NCBI GenBank assembly: GCA_965263455.1
Contig: CBDHHN010000004.1
Location: 1,922,001-1,986,000, forward strand
Origin: CADEDH01 sp965263455
Lineage (GTDB): Bacteria; Actinomycetota; Acidimicrobiia; Acidimicrobiales; SZUA-35
DNA: 64,000 nt
Direction: 5' to 3'
Below are positions 9,397 to 16,109 of this stretch, piece after piece (positions within the stretch are counted from its first letter, which is position 1; each line of letters starts with the position of its first letter). The position numbers and the translations under genes were made by a program. The notes beneath the pieces were generated by a model, which did no database searches, was not told the origin of the DNA, and saw nothing but the letters and a program-made list of their open reading frames with translations.

Positions 9397-9402
9397 TAGG
9401 GT
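9397..9402 (+). promoter_or_regulatory. -10-like TAGGGT, probable leaderless promoter
   Basis: TAGGGT ends 6 bases before ATG 9409, the same spacing as in front of the hydrolase at 7668. Confidence 0.45.
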
Positions 9403-9408
9403 CGACGC

Positions 9409-9786
9409 ATGAACGTACCGATCGCTCCCCGTTCACCGGCAACGGCGGCCAAGGCGAGGGCCAACGGGGCACTCGTCCTGGCCGGATTCACCCTCCTGGT
9501 GCTCGTACCCTTGCACCTCCTCGTCACCGTCTTCAACGGCACGGTCGACGATCGAATAGAGGAGCCCTGGCGGACCACCTTGATCGGGTCGTGGTGGCTG
9601 GGGACAGTGCTGGGGTTGGTCGGCCCCATCGCCGCCATCGCGCTGGCCTTCGCCGCCCACAACGACCGGCCGACCGCGGGACGGGCGGCCAGCCTGACCG
9701 CGGTCGCTGCGCTCCTCGGCATCGTCGGGGCCCTGGTCATCGCCGCCAACTACAGCCCCGGCGCCTACTGGTACTCCGGCCGCTGA
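9409..9786 (+). CDS. Hypothetical membrane protein
   Basis: The 125-residue protein has three membrane segments (about 20-42, 60-83 and 93-112) separated by a short polar loop with NGTVDDRIEEPW. No family is recognised. The start is supported by the -10-like hexamer directly upstream. Confidence 0.65.
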   Translation: MNVPIAPRSPATAAKARANGALVLAGFTLLVLVPLHLLVTVFNGTVDDRIEEPWRTTLIGSWWLGTVLGLVGPIAAIALAFAAHNDRPTAGRAASLTAVAALLGIVGALVIAANYSPGAYWYSGR

Positions 9787-9937
9787 TCCCTCCGAGCCGT
9801 ACGTTGCGACCGATGACCATCGGCTCGCCGTGGCGTTGAGCCGGCGCGGCACCGTTGCTTCACATCGACCGTTTCCAGGCGGTGGTCGGGACTAGGTTGT
9901 GGCCCGGGTCGATCCGGCGCGCAGGTGGGCACCGAGC

Positions 9938-10279
9938 ATGAAGAGAAACATGAAGAGGTTGGCCATCGTCGGGCTGGTGCTCGTCGGAGTCGCCGTGGTC
10001 GTCCCCCTCGCCCTGGCCCTGTCGTGGGCCCGCGACGGATGGACGGCCGAACGGGACCTGGAGGCCTTCTGCGCCACCCTGGAGCCTGGGATGACCCGAT
10101 CCGACGTCGAGTCGGCCATCGCCGCGGATTCCGCGGTCGAGGACTCCGCCAGCAGCTTCAACAGCGGAGGCAACGGCCCCCAGCCTGCGGTCATCCGCCG
10201 CGAATGGGTGTGCTGGTGCAGCAACACCTTCGTCGACGACGAGCTGCGCTCGGTCGACTCCGCGTTCTGCATCGACTAG
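9938..10279 (+). CDS. Hypothetical membrane-anchored or secreted protein
   Basis: The 113-residue product begins MKRNMKRL and then has one strongly hydrophobic segment (about 8-28), so it is exported or anchored. The mature part contains FCATLEPGMTRSDVESAI, which resembles the small outer-membrane-associated folds with a TR-DV helix, and two clustered cysteines in WVCWCSN. ATG 9938 is chosen over an upstream GTG because TAGGTT at 9892-9897 abuts that GTG. No function is assigned. It lies just outside the tRNA-flanked island. Confidence 0.6.
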   Translation: MKRNMKRLAIVGLVLVGVAVVVPLALALSWARDGWTAERDLEAFCATLEPGMTRSDVESAIAADSAVEDSASSFNSGGNGPQPAVIRREWVCWCSNTFVDDELRSVDSAFCID

Positions 10280-10348
10280 CAGCAGCCTGCTCGACCCGAC
10301 CGGTCTGCGGACCGACACGTGGATCGCCACCGGGTTCGCTCGGAGGGA

Positions 10349-10400
10349 CAAGCGCAGGAGTCCGGAAGGAGACTCGAACTCCTGACCTACGCACTACGAA
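10349..10400. repeat. Left attachment-site repeat (3' half of tRNA-Thr)
   Basis: On the minus strand this segment reads as the anticodon loop, variable region, T-arm and 3' acceptor strand of tRNA-Thr. Compared with the copy at 14311-14361 it has four mismatches and one extra base. No 5' half follows, so it cannot be a functional tRNA. Confidence 0.7.
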
Positions 10401-10486
10401 CGTGGCTCGCCGTTCGACAGGTGCGACCCCGGGATGCCCTGGCTTCGCCAGGCAAGCGCGAGGCGAAGAACTCGGCTCAGTTCTGG

Positions 10487-10771
10487 CTAGTCGAGTTCGG
10501 GCGCCCAGATGTCGACTGCGTAGACGGTGATTGGTCCGGTGTCCGGGCCAACGGCCAAGAGGTGGAACAGCGGAACGGTCCGCCCATCCGCGGTGTATCG
10601 GCGCCCTGGGGCCCCGTGGATCTCGGGAAGGTCAGGCCACCGGGCCGCCATGGCCTCTACTGCCGGCAGCATGTCCAATCGGGTGAACGACCACGCCGTG
10701 TCGGGGTCGAGCTGGCGTGCGATATCGCCCAAGGCTTCGTCGGTCACCTCGACCGACGGCAGCTCACTCAC
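10487..10771 (-). CDS. Hypothetical protein, second gene of a two-gene island cassette
   Basis: The 94-residue protein is not recognised with confidence. Its C-terminal half, GRRYTADGRTVPLFHLLAV followed by ITVYAVDIW, looks like the closing strands of small beta-sheet proteins such as RelE/ParE-type toxins, but no catalytic set can be assigned. It starts with GTG 10771, four bases after the stop of the 65-residue gene upstream, so the pair is co-transcribed. Confidence 0.5.
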   Translation of the reverse strand: MSELPSVEVTDEALGDIARQLDPDTAWSFTRLDMLPAVEAMAARWPDLPEIHGAPGRRYTADGRTVPLFHLLAVGPDTGPITVYAVDIWAPELD

Positions 10772-10775
10772 CCCT

Positions 10776-10973
10776 TCAGGCGAGGCCGAGGCGGCGAGCC
10801 CGTTCAGTCAGCTCCGGGGCCCGGGCTTCCAACGCTTGAGCGGCTCCGTCCGGGAGCTGGTCGTCGGGCCCGTAGGGTTCCAGCTCACCCGGGGTTGGAG
10901 CGTCAGTGTGCGGACCGGCTCCCAAGGCGACCCGCAAGGCGGTGATCTGGTCGGCCTGGGTCGTGGTCTCCAT
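10776..10973 (-). CDS. Hypothetical small protein, first gene of the cassette
   Basis: The 65-residue protein is acidic and proline-containing and ends in an Arg-rich helix (LTERARRLGLA). A -10-like TACCAT lies 8 bases before its ATG on the minus strand (plus-strand 10982-10987), compatible with leaderless transcription. With the 94-residue gene it could be an antitoxin-toxin pair, but that rests on size, spacing and location only. Confidence 0.5.
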   Translation of the reverse strand: METTTQADQITALRVALGAGPHTDAPTPGELEPYGPDDQLPDGAAQALEARAPELTERARRLGLA

Positions 10974-10981
10974 CGGAACCG

Positions 10982-11401
10982 ATGGTAGTCGACTCGATCA
11001 CCCATCGTCCTCGATCCCAGAGCCTGGAGCCCAAACCAGTCGCCCCAGTCCTCGCCATCACCGAGCGCGCATTCGCCCTGATCGCTGCCGCCGAGCACGA
11101 CGAACTCCACCAGCTGATGACACCCACCACAAAGGAAGCACTCACCGCTGATCTCATCGCTGAGACCTGGTCGAGCGTGCTCGCCGAAGTCGGGCAACTC
11201 CGAACCTGCGATGACACGTCCATCGAACTCCCAGACGGCGCAACACTCGACCCCGAGGAGAGCGTCCTCGGAACGGTGATCGCAGCAACCACTCTTCGAT
11301 GCGAGGCGGGCGAAGTTCTTGGTCGGGTCGCGTTCGACCACAACCGAAAGATCACCGGCATCCTGATCGTCCCCCAAGACCACGGCAACCTCCCGTTCTA
11401 G
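10982..11401 (+). CDS. DUF3887-like protein
   Basis: The 139-residue protein has the layout of the DUF3887 group: a helix AFALIAAAEHDELHQLM, then AETWSSVLAEVGQL, and strands TTLRCEAGEVLGRVAFD and KITGILIV. In relatives this fold often precedes a peptidase or stands alone in secreted proteins; here there is no signal peptide. The ATG overlaps the minus-strand promoter of the divergent gene, so the true start may lie further in. A hairpin follows the stop (11414-11431). Confidence 0.55.
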   Translation: MVVDSITHRPRSQSLEPKPVAPVLAITERAFALIAAAEHDELHQLMTPTTKEALTADLIAETWSSVLAEVGQLRTCDDTSIELPDGATLDPEESVLGTVIAATTLRCEAGEVLGRVAFDHNRKITGILIVPQDHGNLPF

Positions 11402-11413
11402 GGCTTCATCGAC

Positions 11414-11431
11414 ACCACTCACCCGAGTGGT
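11414..11431 (+). terminator. Hairpin after the DUF3887-like gene
   Basis: A 7-bp perfect stem (ACCACTC with GAGTGGT) and a 4-base loop lie 13 bases after the stop codon at 11401. No T-run follows. Confidence 0.45.
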
Positions 11432-11554
11432 TGTCGGGCGCCCGAACCTGGCGGCTGCTCTCGGTGGTCTCGTTTCCGATCGCCTGAGGCGCTGCTCAAC
11501 GCCGGTTTCTTCGCTGCGCTCCTAGCCTGATCCGGCCTATGCGAGGCTGGTGAC

Positions 11555-12181
11555 GTGCCCATGTCGCCGCCAGTTTCTGGAACGATCGTCCTCCTGAACG
11601 GGGTGCCCAGGTCCGGCAAATCAAGCCTGGCACGAGCACTTCAGAACGCCCAGCCCGAGCCATTCGTCAACCTTGGCGTCGATTCGACGATGGCGTCCAC
11701 GCCAACCGACCTACTACCCGGTGTTGGCCTCCGACCCGGCAGTGAGAGACCCGACCTCGAAGCATTCGTCTTGCGGAACTACCGTGCTCTGTTCGACGCC
11801 ATCGCCGCCCACAGCAGGCATGGCATCGGTGTTGTCTCCGACCTTGGCATTCACGATTCATACTCACGTCCGCTCGGCCTCTGGAGCGAAGCGGCTGAAC
11901 GACTTGCCGAGCTGCCCGCCTACGTGATCGGTGTCCGCTGCGCACTGGACGACGTTCTCAAGAGACGAGCCGCTGATCCAGGCCGCTACGAGGTCGCGGA
12001 TGGCGACTATGTGCCCCAGGCGATTCTTCGGTGGGAACGAGCGGTACACGATCCCGGCTGGTACGACCTCGAGATCAATACCTCGATCAACAGACCTGCG
12101 GACTGCGCGGAAGCCGTTCACGCTCACCTGCGAACCATGGAACCGGAAGCCCTGCAACGACACCTCGACCGACGACTCTAA
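11555..12181 (+). CDS. Chloramphenicol-3-O-phosphotransferase-like P-loop kinase
   Basis: The 208-residue soluble protein has a P-loop GVPRSGKSS (16-24) and the segment NLGVDS (39-44). There Asp43 matches the catalytic base of the chloramphenicol phosphotransferase family. FERs of that family also show the RRAADPGRYE-like arginine lid seen here near residues 137-147. It would transfer the ATP gamma-phosphate to a small molecule. Chloramphenicol resistance is possible, but many family members have other substrates. It lies inside the tRNA-flanked island, so it was probably acquired. Confidence 0.75.
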   Translation: MPMSPPVSGTIVLLNGVPRSGKSSLARALQNAQPEPFVNLGVDSTMASTPTDLLPGVGLRPGSERPDLEAFVLRNYRALFDAIAAHSRHGIGVVSDLGIHDSYSRPLGLWSEAAERLAELPAYVIGVRCALDDVLKRRAADPGRYEVADGDYVPQAILRWERAVHDPGWYDLEINTSINRPADCAEAVHAHLRTMEPEALQRHLDRRL

Positions 12182-12230
12182 ACGGCACTACCAGCGCGCT
12201 GAGAAACATCGATCGTGGGAGCATGGCGGG

Positions 12231-12575
12231 ATGCCACCCACGCCGTTTGAGATCAAGGCAGCTGACAACTGGATCTATTCAGAGAACACCCGACCAGTGC
12301 TCGACGCCATCAGCTTCTGGATCGGCTACAGCTTCGATGAGTCCGACTGGCTTGCGGTAGAAAATGGACTGGCGAACTCCGACATCGAGGCAGGCCGCTG
12401 GTTTCGCTACCCCTTGATCGGCTCTCCCCCAGTGGAAATCGCGTTCGCCAAGGACCCCAACGCCGATCCGATCACCGTCGAGGTCTGGCTCACCGCCGCG
12501 CCGGCTCCAACTGAACTCCTCACTCGGCTCGACGCCACGCTCACGATCTTCAACTCCTTCGCCCCTCGCTCCTGA
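12231..12575 (+). CDS. Hypothetical protein in island
   Basis: The 114-residue protein is not recognised. It is rich in Trp, Phe and Pro, with AISFWIGYSFDESDW, RYPLIGSPPVEIAFAKD and a C-terminal helix TELLTRLDATLTIFN. It looks like a compact alpha/beta cytosolic domain. It follows the phosphotransferase-like gene by 49 bases on the same strand. Confidence 0.55.
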   Translation: MPPTPFEIKAADNWIYSENTRPVLDAISFWIGYSFDESDWLAVENGLANSDIEAGRWFRYPLIGSPPVEIAFAKDPNADPITVEVWLTAAPAPTELLTRLDATLTIFNSFAPRS

Positions 12576-12787
12576 CCGCCCCACAACGAAGCCACTGTTG
12601 CGCCCGGGAACGACGGGCTGAGAGGCCGAGCCTCACCGCTGCTCAGGTGGTCATGGTCCCCGAGCCGTGAGCCCCGGCCCGCCAGGAGCATTACCGACAC
12701 CTCGTTACCGAGCACTGGAAGCACACCAGTTCGCCGGTTTCTTCGTGTGGTTCCACTGCGATGTGTGGCCCGCGGTGGCCGCTGGGT
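12576..12787. other. Non-coding stretch inside the island
   Basis: This gap lies between two convergent genes. No convincing gene, tRNA or strong terminator is seen. A short minus-strand open frame ending near 12700 encodes a CxxC-containing tail but has no start of its own. Confidence 0.4.
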
Positions 12788-13312
12788 TTAGACGGTGGCG
12801 GATTGTGCAGTTGTTGGTTCGAGGGCTTCGTGGCGTCGGGTGATGAGCTGCCAGAAGATCATTGCGGCGGTGACCCAGAGGAAGGGCACGTAGAGGCTGA
12901 ACAGGAGCCAGCCGACGTCGGTCGCGGTGAGAACCATCTCTTCGGCGAGGCCGACTCGGGCGGCGTTGAGGAGATCCAGGGTGGCAACGATGGCTGCGAG
13001 CCAGGTCAGAGGCCGCGCCATCGACGCACGGGCTCGTAGGGCGACGATGGCTGCGATCGATAGGACTGCGGTGGTCAGGTCCCCGAAGGCGACGGCGCGG
13101 ACTGCACCCTCCGTTGCGTCGAGCGGGCCAACCTGATCGGCAGCGAATGCCTGCAGGGCGAGGTATCGGAAGGCGTGGAACCAGAGCAGCGCCGTGAGGG
13201 CGTCGGCGAGGGGGCGCCGTTGCACGTATGGGGCGAGGTACCAGCGCCCGATGAGACCGGCGGTCAGCAAGGACAGCGCGGCGGCAAGGATGGCAGCAAG
13301 GGTCAGATCCAT
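12788..13312 (-). CDS. Hypothetical membrane protein paired with HxlR regulator
   Basis: The 174-residue protein has five predicted membrane segments with short loops and no recognised motif. AGGAGCC precedes ATG 13312. It is divergent from the HxlR-type regulator and shares a 100-bp intergenic region with it, so it is the most likely regulatory target. A minus-strand promoter with TTGTTT (13372-13377) and TAGGTT (13349-13354), 17-bp spacer, reads into it. Confidence 0.65.
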   Translation of the reverse strand: MDLTLAAILAAALSLLTAGLIGRWYLAPYVQRRPLADALTALLWFHAFRYLALQAFAADQVGPLDATEGAVRAVAFGDLTTAVLSIAAIVALRARASMARPLTWLAAIVATLDLLNAARVGLAEEMVLTATDVGWLLFSLYVPFLWVTAAMIFWQLITRRHEALEPTTAQSATV

Positions 13313-13348
13313 GGGTTCGGCTCCTGGTGGTTGTAGGGCGATGTCCAG

Positions 13349-13408
13349 AACCTAAACCGTTCACTACAGAAAAACAATTGATCACTATATTTTTTGAAGT
13401 GATAAGAT
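13349..13408. promoter_or_regulatory. Divergent promoters with repeated TCACT/AGTGA boxes
   Basis: On the minus strand TTGTTT-N17-TAGGTT drives the membrane gene. On the plus strand TAAGAT (13403-13408) ends 6 bases before ATG 13415. Between them TTCACTA, ATCACTA and AAGTGAT repeat the same half-site in both orientations, as expected for an HxlR-dimer operator. The region is unusually AT-rich for this genome. Confidence 0.6.
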
Positions 13409-13414
13409 GCGGGC

Positions 13415-14038
13415 ATGCAGCACGACACGACTCGCAAGAGCTACGAACAGATGTGCTCACTGGCCGCAGCGCTCGATCTCATCGGCGACAGATGGACACT
13501 GCTCATCGTTCGCGAGCTCCTCGGTGGCACCGCCCGTTTCAACGAGATCCAGGCCGGACTCCCGGGAATCTCCCCCAAGCTCCTCACCGACCGGCTCCAA
13601 CGCCTAGAGAGCGACGGCCTCGTTCGCAACACCGGAACGGACTACTCACTGACCGACAAGGGCGCAGGGCTCCGCGCCACACTTGAGCCGCTAGCCCTGT
13701 GGGGGGCATCGGTACCCCGAGTCTGCCCACCAATCCACGAACGCAGCATCCGCACCAACGCCATGGCACTCCAGCTCATCCTCCGCCGAGTAGCCGAATC
13801 GCTACCAGACGACGAACGAACCCTCGAACTCGACGTCGACGGCGAACTCCTCGACATCACACTCGGCGCCAACCCGACAGCGACCGCTCGAGCATCGAAC
13901 GCACCCCAAGCTCGCGCTCGCATCACCGCCCACGCCATGCGCCTCATCATCGAGGGCCAATCCGCTGACCCAGCATCCATCACCCACCTCACCGGCGACG
14001 AACCTACGACCAACGCCTTCACCACAGCGCTCGCTTGA
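13415..14038 (+). CDS. HxlR-family winged-helix regulator with C-terminal ligand-like domain
   Basis: Residues 13-100 form an HxlR DNA-binding domain, with Cys14, IGDRWTLLIVRELL, RFNEIQ, ISPKLLTDRL and RLESDGLV. The remaining ~100 residues resemble the small SCP2-like domain attached to many actinobacterial members. The protein should bind as a dimer to the AGTGA-type repeats upstream and control itself and the divergent membrane gene. The start is fixed by TAAGAT 6 bases upstream. The gene is on the low-GC island. Confidence 0.8.
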   Translation: MQHDTTRKSYEQMCSLAAALDLIGDRWTLLIVRELLGGTARFNEIQAGLPGISPKLLTDRLQRLESDGLVRNTGTDYSLTDKGAGLRATLEPLALWGASVPRVCPPIHERSIRTNAMALQLILRRVAESLPDDERTLELDVDGELLDITLGANPTATARASNAPQARARITAHAMRLIIEGQSADPASITHLTGDEPTTNAFTTALA

Positions 14039-14310
14039 GTGCGGCAAAGCCCCAACACCCCGTCCACGCCGGGCTAACCAGCGCAACGACGATCGGCCGA
14101 CCGAGGCCACCGCAGCGGCACGCAAGCCACTGCCGGCCGGGCTGGGCACGCAGTACGGCACTCCTCCAGTGCCCGGCATCACCGGGACTTCGCCGACGCC
14201 ACCCACTCTGGGTGGTTGTCGAGCACTCAGAACCACCGCCTCGTAGCTTCTCGTAGTTTCCGAGCGATGCTGCACACGGCCGGGCCCGCCGGAGATGCGC
14301 TTCACCTGGT

Positions 14311-14319
<9 letters not shown>
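14039..14319. other. Non-coding stretch at the island's right end
   Basis: No gene is seen. A 6-bp hairpin (CCACCC/GGGTGG, 14199-14215) shares its following GGTGGTTGTCG with the hairpin after 11401, so the two may be copies of one terminator element. Confidence 0.4.
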
Positions 14320-14392
<73 letters not shown>

Positions 14393-14459
14393 GAGGGCGA
14401 CCAGCGTAGCCGTCGCAGCTCGGGGTCCACGCCGGATTCCGGTGTGGCCGGGTCCAAGG

Positions 14460-15521
14460 TCACGCCTGGGGCCGGGGCCCGACGCTGAGCAGCAGGTGCT
14501 GGAGCAGCAGGGCCTCGTTGGGGTTGCGAATCAGGTCCTCGGTGGTCGCCTGGATCCGACCCAGGGCCTGCTCGGCCTCGGGATCGGGAGCGGCGACCAG
14601 GCGGTCCCGGTACACCCGGGCCAGGGTCGCCATCCCGAACCGCAGCTCGTCGAAGCGCTGACGCCGCACCTCCCGCTTGTGGCGGGCCACCAGGTCGGCC
14701 CGACCCGAACCCCGCTCCCCCAGTTGCTCGACCCGCTCCTCCAGAGCCGCCAGCTCGACGGCCTGACGCTCCTCCAGCGCCCCCTGGGCCTCGTCCATGG
14801 CCGACCGGACCTCGCCCACCGTCGCGGCCACCGTGGCGCCCCGACCGTCGAGCCGGCCCGGGATGGCCCGCCACAGCTCGGCCCGGCGGGCCAAGCCCTC
14901 GTCGGTGGCCAGCAGCGAGGCCCGGCCCATGTCGCCCCCGGCCGCCGTCGCCGCCGACAGCGCCCGTTCGCCGTCGATGCCGCGTTCCTCCAACGCCGCC
15001 TGCATCTGGGCGATCGACAACGGACCGAACTCGACGTTGACGCACCGACTGGCGATGGTCACCAACTCGGGCGGCACCTCCTCGGCCAACAACAGGAACA
15101 CGGCCGACGGCGGCGGCTCCTCGATGACCTTCAACAGCTTGCCGATCGCCGCCTCTTCGATGGCGTCGACCCCCCGGACCACGATCACCTTGCGGTCGCC
15201 CTCGACCGGCGACCGCAGCCCGGCCCGAATGATCTGCTCGGCCTCGCTCACCCGCAGCGCCGCGCCCTCGGGCTCGACGACCACCAGGTCGGGGTGGCGG
15301 GCCTCCTGGGCCAGACGCACGGCTCGACCGTCATCGTCCGACCCCGTCGCCAACAACAGCCCGGCGAACCCCAGAGCCGCCTCGTAGGAACCGCTGCCCC
15401 GGGTCCCCAGGAACAGATAGGCGTGGACCGGCGCCTCGGCCGCCGCCGTCAACCGGTCGAGGGCCGTCCCCTGACCGACAACCTCCGACCACGGGTCGAA
15501 CCCGGCGGCCAGGTCGCTCAC
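14460..15521 (-). CDS. holB: DNA polymerase III subunit delta'
   Basis: The 353-residue protein is the delta' subunit of the clamp loader. It starts DLAAGFDPWSEVVGQGTAL, has a degenerate P-loop LGTRGSGSYEAAL lacking the Lys-Thr pair (delta' does not hydrolyse ATP), and carries LKVIEEPPPSAVFLLL, typical of the family. It works in the cytoplasm loading the beta clamp. GTG 15521 overlaps the tmk stop by four bases (GTGA), so translation is coupled. The order tmk-holB after topA matches other actinobacteria. Confidence 0.9.
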   Translation of the reverse strand: MSDLAAGFDPWSEVVGQGTALDRLTAAAEAPVHAYLFLGTRGSGSYEAALGFAGLLLATGSDDDGRAVRLAQEARHPDLVVVEPEGAALRVSEAEQIIRAGLRSPVEGDRKVIVVRGVDAIEEAAIGKLLKVIEEPPPSAVFLLLAEEVPPELVTIASRCVNVEFGPLSIAQMQAALEERGIDGERALSAATAAGGDMGRASLLATDEGLARRAELWRAIPGRLDGRGATVAATVGEVRSAMDEAQGALEERQAVELAALEERVEQLGERGSGRADLVARHKREVRRQRFDELRFGMATLARVYRDRLVAAPDPEAEQALGRIQATTEDLIRNPNEALLLQHLLLSVGPRPQA

Positions 15522-16102
15522 AGCAGTGGCTCCACCCGGCGCCACACCTCGGCCGCCACCGAGTCCACGTCACCCACGGCCGAGACCACGATCCACCCCT
15601 CGTCCTTGGCCAGCTCCCGATAGGTGTCGCCGATCCGCTCGTGAAAGTCGAGGTCCTCCTGCTCCAACCGATCCAGCCCCCGCTCCAACCGGGCCCGGGC
15701 CTCGGCCACGTCCAGATCGAGCAGGACGACCAGGTCGGGCCAGGTGTCGTCCAGGGCCCAGCGGTTGAGCGCCCGCACCTCCTCAACCCCCAGCCCCCGG
15801 CCACCACCCTGGTAGGCCAACGACGAATAGACGCTCCGGTCGGACACGACGTGGCGCCCCTCGGCCAACGCCGGGCGCACCACCTCGGCCAGATGCTGGG
15901 CCCGGTCGGCCGCCATCAGCAGGGTCTCGGTTCGGGGATCGACCGGGGCACCGCCCGGATCGAGCAGCAGCTTGCGGAGCTGGATCCCCAGCTCGGTCGC
16001 CCCCGGCTCACGGGTGAGCACGGCGTCGATGCGTCCGGCCAGGATGCGGGCCTGGGTGCTCTTGCCCGACCCCTCGCCCCCTTCGAAGGCCAGGTAGGTC
16101 AC
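15518..16102 (-). CDS. tmk: Thymidylate kinase
   Basis: The 194-residue enzyme phosphorylates dTMP to dTDP. It shows P-loop FEGGEGSGKST (6-16), the TREPG segment, a DR motif in VVSDRSVYSSLAYQGGGRGL, and DLVVLLDLDVAEARARL before the lid region. GTG 16102 puts the P-loop right at the N-terminus as usual; the longer frame adds an Arg-rich leader overlapping topA. It begins 7 bases after the topA stop and overlaps holB, forming a topA-tmk-holB operon. Confidence 0.92.
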   Translation of the reverse strand: MTYLAFEGGEGSGKSTQARILAGRIDAVLTREPGATELGIQLRKLLLDPGGAPVDPRTETLLMAADRAQHLAEVVRPALAEGRHVVSDRSVYSSLAYQGGGRGLGVEEVRALNRWALDDTWPDLVVLLDLDVAEARARLERGLDRLEQEDLDFHERIGDTYRELAKDEGWIVVSAVGDVDSVAAEVWRRVEPLL

Positions 16103-16109
16103 GGGCCGA

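Noticed and set aside
10360..10410. A second tRNA-Thr gene
   Set aside because: Only the 3' half is present; no D-arm or 5' acceptor strand follows, so it is an attachment-site remnant.
12690..12830. Minus-strand open frame ending in a CxxC-containing tail
   Set aside because: It has no start codon of its own and overlaps the 3' end of the membrane gene in another frame; it may be a relic but cannot be supported.
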